Shown piece after piece: positions 28,029 through 35,216 of a stretch of DNA of 64,000 bases. The stretch comes from Paenibacillus ginsengihumi DSM 21568 (GTDB lineage: Bacteria > Bacillota > Bacilli > Paenibacillales > NBRC-103111), in the NCBI RefSeq assembly GCF_000380965.1, contig NZ_KB905548.1, positions 186,001 through 250,000 on the forward strand, in the 5' to 3' direction. The notes below the pieces were generated by a model. It had not been told where the DNA came from, made no database searches, and was given only the letters and a program-made list of their open reading frames with translations. Numbering within the stretch: the first letter of the stretch is position 1; each line of letters starts with the position of its first letter. The translations under genes were made by a program, and so were the position numbers.

Positions 28029-29097
28029 AGCGGCATGGGCCTGGTCGGCGGCGCTGACACTGGCGCTGCTGGCCGCTTGCGCCCCGCTGACGAGGGAGGC
28101 GCCGGCAGACAGCACCGGGGCCGGCCCGGGAGCGACCGGGCCGCCGGCCGCCGGGAACGGCCCCGCGGCCGCATCGCCCCAACCGGCGGCACGCGCGCAG
28201 CGGCAGGCCGATTTTCCCCGCACCATCAAACTGAGCGGCGATAAAGCGGTAACGATCGCAGCGAAGCCGCAGCGGATTGTGGCGATTTCCCTGGACACGG
28301 CGGAAGCGGCGCTCGAACTGGCCGGGCCGTCCCGCATCGCCGCCATTACGCGCAGCATCGGCAACCGGAGCCTCGCCTTTCAGGCGGAGGAAGGCGAAGC
28401 GGTCGGCAGCAAGCTGGGCAGCGCCACGGCAGTCGATCCGGAAACGATATTGGCCATGGAGCCCGACCTGATTTTGCTGACGACGCAGCACGGAAGCGAG
28501 GCGGATGCGGACCGCCTGCTGGCGCAGGCCGGCGTTCCGCTCGTCAGCTTCGAGCCCTGGAATTCGCTGGAGCGCATTCGCCGCCATTTTCTGCTGATTG
28601 GCCGGCTGCTCGGCGAGGAGGCCAGGGCGGAGGAGCGGATCGCGGAGATGACGGCCAAGATCGCGGACGTGCAATCCCGCATCGCGACCGTACCCGCGAA
28701 GCCGAGCCTGCTCGTCATCTCGCCCGTCGGAACGAATACCGGGCCGTATGTGCTGGGGCCGGATAGCCTGGCCAGCGACATCGTCCGCAAGGCGGGGGCC
28801 GTTCCGGCTGTCGAGTCGATGGGGCTCAGGCAGACGGCGAAGGCGGACCTCGAGCAGGTGCTGAAGGAAGACCCGGATTACATATTGCTTGCCGACTGGG
28901 ATGGCAGCGGCCAGAAGGCATACGACGAATGGATGAACGACCCGGGCTGGCAGACGCTCAAGGCGGTTCGCCATAACCGGGTCAAAATCATCCCGGCCAA
29001 ATACGTGATGACGGCCAGCGTGCAGGCCGCGGAAGGCATCGAGCGGATCGCCCGCTGGCTGCATCCGGCCTCGTTCGGGGAGGGGGAAAGGCCATGA
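27994..29097 (+). CDS. Periplasmic-binding lipoprotein of the FecCD-type importer
   Basis: A 367-residue cluster A-II (siderophore/heme/B12) binding protein. TTG start after GGGAGGGAGA. Lipobox ALLAAC (Cys29), then a Pro/Ala/Gly linker of about 45 residues, then two lobes: PQRIVAISLDTAEAALELAG, a segment ETILAMEPDLILLTT, the connecting helix region around 200-225, and a second lobe ending with KAVRHNRVKIIPAKYV. Anchored outside the membrane, it would hand its ligand to the permease. The ligand is unknown; heme or a related tetrapyrrole is suggested only by the chelatase-like gene downstream. Its stop overlaps that gene (ATGA). Confidence 0.88.
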   Translation: MNQRSKRKRHNKAAWAWSAALTLALLAACAPLTREAPADSTGAGPGATGPPAAGNGPAAASPQPAARAQRQADFPRTIKLSGDKAVTIAAKPQRIVAISLDTAEAALELAGPSRIAAITRSIGNRSLAFQAEEGEAVGSKLGSATAVDPETILAMEPDLILLTTQHGSEADADRLLAQAGVPLVSFEPWNSLERIRRHFLLIGRLLGEEARAEERIAEMTAKIADVQSRIATVPAKPSLLVISPVGTNTGPYVLGPDSLASDIVRKAGAVPAVESMGLRQTAKADLEQVLKEDPDYILLADWDGSGQKAYDEWMNDPGWQTLKAVRHNRVKIIPAKYVMTASVQAAEGIERIARWLHPASFGEGERP

Positions 29098-30062
29098 AGG
29101 CGCTGCTGCTGGCAGCATACGGGGGCCCTTCCTCCATGGACCGCGTCGACGACTTCTATCGCGCCATTTATCGCGGCCAACCGCCGGCGGCGGAGACGCT
29201 TGCCGCCGGCCGCAGCCTGTTCAGAGCTTTGGGGGTGTGCGACCCGCTCCATGCTATCACGTTCAGGCAGGCCGCCGCGCTGGAGCGGCGCTTGAAGCGG
29301 ATGACGGGCGAAGAAATTCGCGTATACGTCGGGATGAAGCATGGGGAGCCGCTGATCGGGCAGGCGGCAAGGTCGATCGTGCGGGACGGGGCGGAAGCCG
29401 TTGCCGTCATGCCGATGTCGATGCTGTACTCGAAGACAGGCGCCGGTCTGTATATCCGGCAAGTAAGGGAGACGCTCGCAGCCATGCGCAGCAGCTTGCC
29501 GGTGCTTGAGCTGATCCGCTGGAGCCTGGACGCTTCCTTCATCGACGTGCTGGCCGACCGGGCGCGCCGCGCCTGGCACTGGCTGCCGATAGCTGCGCGG
29601 GATACGGCCAAAATGGTATTTACCGCGCACAGCAAGCCGGGGAAAGCGCAGGCGAACCGGGACTACATCGAGCAGTTCCAGGCGTTAGCCCGGAATGTGG
29701 CGCTCAGAGCGGGCATCCCCAGATGGAGGCTCGCTTATCGCAGCGGAGGGCCGCCGCCCCAGACGTGGCTCGGCCCGGACATTCTCGATGTGATTCGGGA
29801 GGAAGGGTTCAACGGGACCGGAGGGATCGCCGTGTGCGAGCTGCTTTCGCTGACGGACAACGCGGAGGCGCTGCGCGATATCGGCGCGGATGCGCAGCGG
29901 GCGGCGCATTCGCTCGGTCTGGAGTTTGTCCGGGCGGAATGCTTGAACGACGCGGACGATGCGATGGAGGCGCTTGCGCGAATCGCCACCGAACGGATGC
30001 GCCAGGCCGGTTGGTTTAAGGAAGCAGGTGCGGACAGAACAGGCTGCGGCCGAAAAAGGTAA
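29094..30062 (+). CDS. Ferrochelatase-like protein (CpfC/HemH family) in an ABC importer operon
   Basis: A 322-residue full-length member of the ferrochelatase family. Recalled alignment with B. subtilis CpfC: LLLAAYGGP at the start (Tyr9), a FYRAIYRGQPP segment, the YVGMKHGEP block (His83), the metal-ligand motif TAHSKP (His179), SGGPPPQTWLGPDI, and DNAEAL with the second metal residue Glu258. The stretches lining the porphyrin pocket differ: the usual PHFSTFS is PMSMLYSKT here, and PVGFVADHLE is CELLSLTDNAE. CpfC inserts iron into coproporphyrin III. Location as the last gene of a FecCD-type importer, with a 4-base overlap, instead suggests work on the imported ligand: removing metal from heme-like compounds, or metalation of an imported tetrapyrrole. 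Neither is proven; it could also be the organism's sole CpfC. Confidence 0.8.
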   Translation: MKALLLAAYGGPSSMDRVDDFYRAIYRGQPPAAETLAAGRSLFRALGVCDPLHAITFRQAAALERRLKRMTGEEIRVYVGMKHGEPLIGQAARSIVRDGAEAVAVMPMSMLYSKTGAGLYIRQVRETLAAMRSSLPVLELIRWSLDASFIDVLADRARRAWHWLPIAARDTAKMVFTAHSKPGKAQANRDYIEQFQALARNVALRAGIPRWRLAYRSGGPPPQTWLGPDILDVIREEGFNGTGGIAVCELLSLTDNAEALRDIGADAQRAAHSLGLEFVRAECLNDADDAMEALARIATERMRQAGWFKEAGADRTGCGRKR

Positions 30063-30070
30063 AAAGCGCT

Positions 30071-30099
30071 TGACATATCGCCCAAAACCAATTATTTTG
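30071..30099 (+). promoter_or_regulatory. Promoter of mntABCD
   Basis: TTGACA (30071-30076), 17-base spacer, TATTTT (30094-30099). The -35 is consensus, the -10 weak. Confidence 0.6.
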
Positions 30100-30115
30100 T
30101 TTGTATACATTAAAT

Positions 30116-30131
30116 TTGCCTTCGGGAAAAA
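30116..30131. promoter_or_regulatory. MntR-like operator of mntABCD
   Basis: TTTGCCTTCGGGAAAA closely resembles the B. subtilis MntR box (TTTGCCTTAAGGAAA-type, from memory). It lies about 17 bases beyond the -10, a blocking position. mntR is in the same window, so Mn repression is likely. Confidence 0.7.
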
Positions 30132-30208
30132 CATTTGTGTACATGCAGAAGAGGGGCGCTAAGGAAACAAAGTTAAACAAGAACAATGGAGAAGCGGGAG
30201 GAGTCACT

Positions 30209-31183
30209 ATGGAGAGACGGATCGTTAAGAGACGGGGCGCGCTGCTCGGCATGCTGGCGCTGGCTGTATCGCTTGCGCTCGCCGCTTGCGGAACAGGGGA
30301 AGGGGAGGCGCCGGGAGCCGCGCCGGAAGCTGCACCGGAAGGGAAAATCAACGTCGTTGCGACGATCGCGCAAATTGCCGAACCAGTCTCGGTCATCGGC
30401 GGGGACAAGGTGAACGTGACCAGCCTCATGGGGCCGGGCGTCGACCCGCACTTGTACAGTGCGACGCAGGGAGATATCCGCAAGCTCGAGGGCGGAGACC
30501 TGGTGCTATACAGCGGCCTTCATCTGGAAGGCAACATGATCGAAATTTTCGAGCAGATCGGCAAGAAAAAGCCGGTGGCGGCCATCGCCGAAGCGATCCC
30601 GCAGGAGAAGCTGCTCAGGGACGAGACCGGGGCGGTGGATCCGCACGTCTGGTTCGACATCGAGCTGTGGAAGACAGCGCTGGATAAGGCAACGGAAGAG
30701 CTCAAGAAGCTGTCGCCGGACAACGCGGACTATTTTGAAAAGAACAAGGCCGACTACTTCGCGAAGCTCGATGAGCTAAGCGCAGAAGCGAAAAGCAAGC
30801 TGTCGCAAATCCCGGCCGACAAGCGCGTGCTCGTCACCGCTCACGACGCCTTCGGCTATTTCGGCCGCAGCCACGGAATCGAGGTCGTCGGGCTGCAGGG
30901 GCTCAGCACGGAGGACGAGATCGGCATTTCCGATATTCAGGCGACGATCGATCTGCTGCTTGAGCATCAAGTGCCTGCCGTTTTTGTGGAAAGCAGCGTC
31001 AATCAAAGCTCCATCAACGCCGTGATCGAGGGCGCCTCCAGCGCCGGGCTGCAGGTGAAGCTGGGCGGCGAGCTGTTCTCCGACGCGATGGGCGAGGCGG
31101 GTACGCCGGAAGGCACGTACCTGGGCATGTACCGCCACAACGTGGAAACGATCTATAAGGCTTTAACGGAAAAGGGTGACTAA
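30209..31183 (+). CDS. mntA: Manganese ABC transporter substrate-binding lipoprotein
   Basis: A 324-residue cluster A-I lipoprotein (TroA/PsaA type): signal with lipobox ALAAC (Cys27), then the metal ligands expected in GVDPHLY, DPHVWFD, VTAHDAFGYF and the Asp in GGELFSDAMG. It lacks the long His-rich loop of the zinc protein in this window, and the GLQGLSTEDEIG segment is typical of Mn-type members. ATG at 30209 follows GGGAGGAG; the upstream in-frame extension contains the leader. The MntR-like box upstream supports manganese. Confidence 0.9.
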   Translation: MERRIVKRRGALLGMLALAVSLALAACGTGEGEAPGAAPEAAPEGKINVVATIAQIAEPVSVIGGDKVNVTSLMGPGVDPHLYSATQGDIRKLEGGDLVLYSGLHLEGNMIEIFEQIGKKKPVAAIAEAIPQEKLLRDETGAVDPHVWFDIELWKTALDKATEELKKLSPDNADYFEKNKADYFAKLDELSAEAKSKLSQIPADKRVLVTAHDAFGYFGRSHGIEVVGLQGLSTEDEIGISDIQATIDLLLEHQVPAVFVESSVNQSSINAVIEGASSAGLQVKLGGELFSDAMGEAGTPEGTYLGMYRHNVETIYKALTEKGD

Positions 31184-31184
31184 G

Positions 31185-31913
31185 ATGAGCGTGCTCAAAG
31201 TCAACGATTTATCGGCATCCTACCGCAAAAACAAAGTGCTGCATGACGTAAGCTTCGAGGTTCAGGCCGGCTCGCTGACCAGCATTGTCGGCCCGAACGG
31301 CGCGGGCAAGTCGACGCTGCTGAAGGTGATGCTGGAGCTTCACCCGAGGCTGTCCGGCTCGGTCACCTTCTTCGGCTCCTCGCTCGGGAAGATGAAGACC
31401 CGGATCGGCTATGTGCCGCAGCGCGGGTCCGTCGACTGGGATTTTCCGACGAACGCGCTGGATGTCGTGATGATGGGCTTGTACGGCCAGGTCGGCTGGC
31501 TCAAATGGCCGAAGCGCAGCCATAAGGACAAGGCGCTGGCGGCGCTCGACCAGATGGGCATGGCCGATTACGCCGGCCGGCAAATCAGCCAGCTGTCCGG
31601 CGGACAGCAGCAGCGCGTATTTCTGGCCAGGGCGCTCGTCCAGGATGCGGACTTGTACTTCATGGACGAACCGCTTGCCGGCGTCGACGCCGCGACGGAG
31701 CGGGCCATCATGACGACGCTGAAGGAGCTCAAGACGGCCGGCAAAACGGTTATGGTCGTGCATCACGACCTGCAGACGGTCGAGGATTATTTCGATCATG
31801 TGCTGCTGCTGAACCGCACGGTCGTCGCCCACGGGAAGACGGAGGACGTCTTTACGAAGGACAATGTGTACCGCGCTTACGGCGGAGCGCTTCGTTGGAT
31901 GAAGGAGGCATGA
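31185..31913 (+). CDS. mntB: Manganese ABC transporter ATP-binding protein
   Basis: A 242-residue ABC ATPase: Walker A (GPNGAGKSTLLKVML), Q-loop (YVPQRGSVDWDFP, typical of Mn/Fe-type transporters), signature (LSGGQQQRVFLARALVQ), Walker B (LYFMDEPLAGVD) and switch His (VVHHDLQTVEDYF). ATG at 31185 is preceded by AAAGGGTGA and begins one base after the mntA stop. Energises Mn uptake. Confidence 0.92.
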   Translation: MSVLKVNDLSASYRKNKVLHDVSFEVQAGSLTSIVGPNGAGKSTLLKVMLELHPRLSGSVTFFGSSLGKMKTRIGYVPQRGSVDWDFPTNALDVVMMGLYGQVGWLKWPKRSHKDKALAALDQMGMADYAGRQISQLSGGQQQRVFLARALVQDADLYFMDEPLAGVDAATERAIMTTLKELKTAGKTVMVVHHDLQTVEDYFDHVLLLNRTVVAHGKTEDVFTKDNVYRAYGGALRWMKEA

Positions 31914-31917
31914 CATC

Positions 31918-32835
31918 ATGGGTACGGTTTTTACCGCGAATGCGCAGTGGGTGCTGCTTAGCACCTTGATTTTGGGAATGGCATCCGGCATGATCGGATG
32001 CCTTGCCTATTGGAAGCGGCAGAGCCTGATGAGCGATGCGCTGTCCCATGCCGCTTTGCCGGGCGTCGTGATCGCCTTCGCCTTGACCGGCAGCAAGCAG
32101 TTGCCGGCGCTGATCGTCGGCGCGGCCGTCAGCGCGCTGCTCGGGGCGCTTCTGATTCAGTGGATTCGCTCCTCGAGCCGGATCAAGGAGGATACGGCGA
32201 TGGGCATGATCCTGTCCGTCTTCTTCGGGCTCGGCATCATGCTGCTGACGATCGTCAACCGGTCGGCCGGCGGCAATCAGAGCGGATTGGACAGCTTTAT
32301 CTTCGGCCAGGCCGCTTCGATGGTGCGCAAGGATGTCTATACGATGCTCGCGCTGGCGGCGCTCGTTATTCTCGTCGTATTCATCGGCTTCAAGGAATGG
32401 AAGCTGTTTTTGTTTGACGCCGATTTCGCCCGCGGTCTCGGGCTTTCGGGACGCCTGATGAATGCGATCTACCTGGCCGTGCTCGTTCTCGTCATCGTCA
32501 TCGGCATTCAGGCGGTCGGCGTTATTTTGATGGCGGCGCTGCTTATTATCCCGGCTGTCAGCGCGCGCTATTGGACGCAATCGTTCAAATGGATGGTCGT
32601 GCTGTCGGCACTTTTCGGCGGAGGGGCCGGGATGGTCGGCACGCTGGCCAGCACGCTCGGCAAAGGCTGGCCGACCGGGCCGTTCATCGTCGTCGCTTCT
32701 TCCGTGCTGTTCTGCGTCTCGCTCGTCTTCGGCGCTCAGAAAGGGCTGCTGATCCAGACACTGCAGCTCAGAATGCAGAGGAAACAGGCCGTTCGCTCCT
32801 GGAGCGGGCAGACGGCGATGAAGGAGGGGAATTAG
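31918..32835 (+). CDS. mntC: Manganese ABC transporter permease, first subunit
   Basis: A 305-residue ABC-3 permease with eight or nine hydrophobic helices; YWKRQSLMSDALSHAALPGVVIAF near the start and ALLIIPAVSARYWTQSF near 215 are family hallmarks. Starts 4 bases after mntB behind GGAGGCATGAC. Two distinct permeases follow mntB, as in B. subtilis mntABCD, so the channel is probably a heterodimer. Confidence 0.9.
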   Translation: MGTVFTANAQWVLLSTLILGMASGMIGCLAYWKRQSLMSDALSHAALPGVVIAFALTGSKQLPALIVGAAVSALLGALLIQWIRSSSRIKEDTAMGMILSVFFGLGIMLLTIVNRSAGGNQSGLDSFIFGQAASMVRKDVYTMLALAALVILVVFIGFKEWKLFLFDADFARGLGLSGRLMNAIYLAVLVLVIVIGIQAVGVILMAALLIIPAVSARYWTQSFKWMVVLSALFGGGAGMVGTLASTLGKGWPTGPFIVVASSVLFCVSLVFGAQKGLLIQTLQLRMQRKQAVRSWSGQTAMKEGN

Positions 32836-32836
32836 G

Positions 32837-33715
32837 ATGAGCTATACGGCATGGATTTTGCTTACGGCGTCGCTGGTGGGCTTGTCCTGCGGCATTGTCG
32901 GCGCTTTTCTCATCCTGCGCCGAATGGCGATGATGGCGGATGCGATCAGCCATACGGTGCTGCTGGGCATTGTGGTCGCTTTTTTGATCACCCGCGAGCT
33001 GAGCGGAGGACATATGCTGATCGGCGCGATGATCGCCGGCCTGCTGACGGCGGTGCTCGTGCAGTGGTTTCATTCGCGCGGCGTGCAGCAGGACGCGTCC
33101 ATCGGCGTCGTGTTCACGACGATGTTCGCCGTCGGCGTCATTCTGATCGCGACGCAGGCGGGCAACGCCCATCTGGACGTCAAGCATGCGCTGATGGGCG
33201 AAATTACGTTCGTGCCGTGGCAGACGATCTCTTTGCCGTGGATCGGCGAAATGCCGGAGGCGACTTTTATGTTGAGCGCGGTGACGATCGTGCTGCTGCT
33301 GGTTATTATCGCTTTTTATAAAGAATGGAAAATCACCTCGTTCGATCCGGCGCTGGCGGCAAGCATCGGCATTCCGGTCGTATGGATGCACTATTTGTTC
33401 ATGTCGCTCGTCTCGGTCACGACCGTAGCCTCGTTCGATGCGGTCGGCGCGATCATGGTCGTCGCCATGCTGATCACGCCGGCGGCCGCCGCTTATTTGT
33501 GGACCGACCGGTTGTCGGTCATGCTGGTCGTCAGCGCCGCGTTCGGCGTCGTGTCGGCCATCGCCGGCTATGCGATCGCGGTATGGGTCGATACGTCCAT
33601 CTCCGGCTCCATGGCGTTCGCGACCGGCCTCGTGTTTTTGGTCAGCTTCCTGGCGTCGCCGAAGCACGGCCTGCTGTCGCGGTACGTCCGCCGTTCCGCG
33701 GCGTCCAATCCGTAA
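32837..33715 (+). CDS. mntD: Manganese ABC transporter permease, second subunit
   Basis: A 292-residue ABC-3 permease paralogous to MntC: LILRRMAMMADAISHTVLLGIVVAF near the start and VAMLITPAAAAYLWTDRLSVML near 215. It begins one base after the mntC stop, preceded by AAGGAGGGG. Last gene of the operon. Confidence 0.9.
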   Translation: MSYTAWILLTASLVGLSCGIVGAFLILRRMAMMADAISHTVLLGIVVAFLITRELSGGHMLIGAMIAGLLTAVLVQWFHSRGVQQDASIGVVFTTMFAVGVILIATQAGNAHLDVKHALMGEITFVPWQTISLPWIGEMPEATFMLSAVTIVLLLVIIAFYKEWKITSFDPALAASIGIPVVWMHYLFMSLVSVTTVASFDAVGAIMVVAMLITPAAAAYLWTDRLSVMLVVSAAFGVVSAIAGYAIAVWVDTSISGSMAFATGLVFLVSFLASPKHGLLSRYVRRSAASNP

Positions 33716-33727
33716 GCCTGCGTTCGC

Positions 33728-33756
33728 TTTACCGCGGCATATTTTGTTAGTATAAT
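33728..33756 (+). promoter_or_regulatory. Sigma-A promoter for the small membrane protein gene
   Basis: TTTACC (33728-33733), 17-base spacer, TATAAT (33751-33756), 100 bases before the next start. Confidence 0.55.
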
Positions 33757-33856
33757 CGGATTTGTAAAAGACTGGATCGCGATCGCGGAGCGTCATCAGG
33801 CCGCTTGCAGCGTTCCTGCCGATAAGCAGAGGCCCGGTGGAGGAAAGCAGAGGACA

Positions 33857-34129
33857 ATGGGAAAAACGATCATTCAATCGGTATTGTTTTCAATGGCTGT
33901 TATCGTGATTTATTTCGGCATTCAGATCGGTTGGGGCATGTATCAGACCATGAACTATGTCCCTGATGTTATCAAGGCTTACGAAACGGTTGGTTACCTT
34001 GAGAGCAAAGTAAGCTTCGGGGTCATAGGGAGCCCGACAGACTGGGCAGGTCAGCTTGCGCTCCTTTTCGTAGCGGGGGTGGCGGCGTTTTTCGCGCTGA
34101 GGTGGATTTTTCGCACCATAAAAAGATAG
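33857..34129 (+). CDS. Small two-helix membrane protein
   Basis: A 90-residue protein with a helix at about 7-27 (SVLFSMAVIVIYFGIQIGWGM), a 35-residue loop, and a second helix at about 63-83 ending FALRWIFRTIKR. ATG follows GGTGGAGGA. It has its own promoter and a strong terminator, so it is a real single-gene unit. I do not recognise the family and no function can be given. Confidence 0.65.
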   Translation: MGKTIIQSVLFSMAVIVIYFGIQIGWGMYQTMNYVPDVIKAYETVGYLESKVSFGVIGSPTDWAGQLALLFVAGVAAFFALRWIFRTIKR

Positions 34130-34154
34130 ACTGAGCGGCACGATGCTTTTTTCA

Positions 34155-34190
34155 AGCATTTCACTGAGGTGAAGTGCTTTTTGTTTTTTG
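34155..34190 (+). terminator. Terminator after the small membrane protein gene
   Basis: AGCATTTCAC pairs over all 10 positions (one G-T) with GTGAAGTGCT around TGAG, followed by TTTTGTTTTTT. Confidence 0.9.
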
Positions 34191-34258
34191 TGTGGAACGT
34201 TTTAACCATTTCGTCGGTTTTATTTAAGTAAACCCTTGGGGGTTGATGGGCCTCAAAT

Positions 34259-34504
34259 TTGGTAGTAAAGGAATGGTTTTCCGGCTGCATTGGAGGTCAA
34301 CGGCAAAACAAGCGGGGATTCAGCGACGAATACAAATTGTTCAACCACAACGTCCGTGTTTATTTGTCGGCTCGCCTACAGACCGAAAGCCTGGGAGTTG
34401 CAGTAGGTTACGATGCGGTGCGATCGAAGATCATGATCAAAAACGACGAGTTAAACGCGGTCGATAACAGTTACCCAGGTTTTTTAAAGCGGGAAACTTC
34501 CTAA
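34259..34504 (+). CDS. Doubtful 81-residue hypothetical ORF
   Basis: A frame starting at GTG with content such as RVYLSARLQTESLGVAVGYDAVRSKIMIKNDEL. Base composition here is visibly more AT-rich than neighbouring genes. No clear ribosome site, family or neighbour supports it. It may be a gene fragment or a chance frame; an overlapping frame at 34243-34467 is equally open. Confidence 0.25.
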   Translation: MVVKEWFSGCIGGQRQNKRGFSDEYKLFNHNVRVYLSARLQTESLGVAVGYDAVRSKIMIKNDELNAVDNSYPGFLKRETS

Positions 34505-34572
34505 TTCATTAAGGCAGGTGACCGCACGAAAGATAAGCTTTTTCAACGATAGGAACCCCCTGTATTGGAATA

Positions 34573-34759
34573 TTGCAAAAAATACAACATTTGACCCTCT
34601 ATTTTGGAAAAAGAGACGGAATGTTGTATTTCGTACATGATTTTAAGCTCCATCAGCGAAAAAACCACTAAAACTGGCTCGAAATTTTGCACAAAATACA
34701 ACATTCGCTCAAAAAATCAGCCAACAGGCCCGGTATTGTTGTACAAAATACAACATTCG
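34573..34759. repeat. Repeat family C array 2 (four 20-base motifs)
   Basis: Copies at 34573-34592 (+), 34619-34637 (-), 34687-34706 (+) and 34739-34759 (+) of TTGYACAAAATACAACATTY. The first two make a stem with a loop of about 26 bases, like array 1 at 25489-25675. Both arrays sit in gene-free gaps of the 18.5-kb segment. Confidence 0.75.
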
Positions 34760-35126
34760 TTGAGCTGCATGCGGAGTCCGCCGCAACACTGGCAAATCGC
34801 GCAAATCGATTAGCCGCATCCGAGCAAAAATGGAGCAGAGAGCGACGCGGGAAAGCACGGCTTCGCCCCCCGGCACCGAGCGTCCGCCTCAGCGGTGCGG
34901 GCAACTGAAATACGCCCGACTGGGCATCAGCGGAAGGCGTTCCGGCACATGGAGGGGATCTCCGCTCCGCAGTGTTGGCAGCGGTAATCCGCCCTGCCTG
35001 CCCAAGCACGAAGACACGCACCATGCACGCTTAGGCTGCATCATTCCATTTCGCCTACTCTGTAGACGCACGGATGTCGGGTTTGAATCAGAACGCTCGA
35101 CTTGATCGTCTCCACCATTTTTTCTC
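34760..35126. other. Gap without a supported gene
   Basis: About 370 bases between repeat family C and the flavoprotein promoter. Only short, overlapping frames on both strands; no terminator, tRNA or repeat recognised. Confidence 0.5.
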
Positions 35127-35177
35127 TTGACGGGAAGCGCGGCATCATTTATTTTATTATTGACTGATTAAGTCAAT
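35127..35177 (+). promoter_or_regulatory. Promoter and TetR-type operator of the flavoprotein-TetR operon
   Basis: TTGACG (35127-35132), 17-base spacer, TATTTT (35150-35155). Immediately downstream, ATTGACTGATTAAGTCAAT (35159-35177) is a 7-5-7 inverted repeat of the form common for TetR-family sites. The second gene of the operon is a TetR regulator, so autorepression is the simplest reading. Confidence 0.65.
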
Positions 35178-35216
35178 CAAAAAATCATATGCAATTCCGA
35201 AAGGATGAGACGCGGA

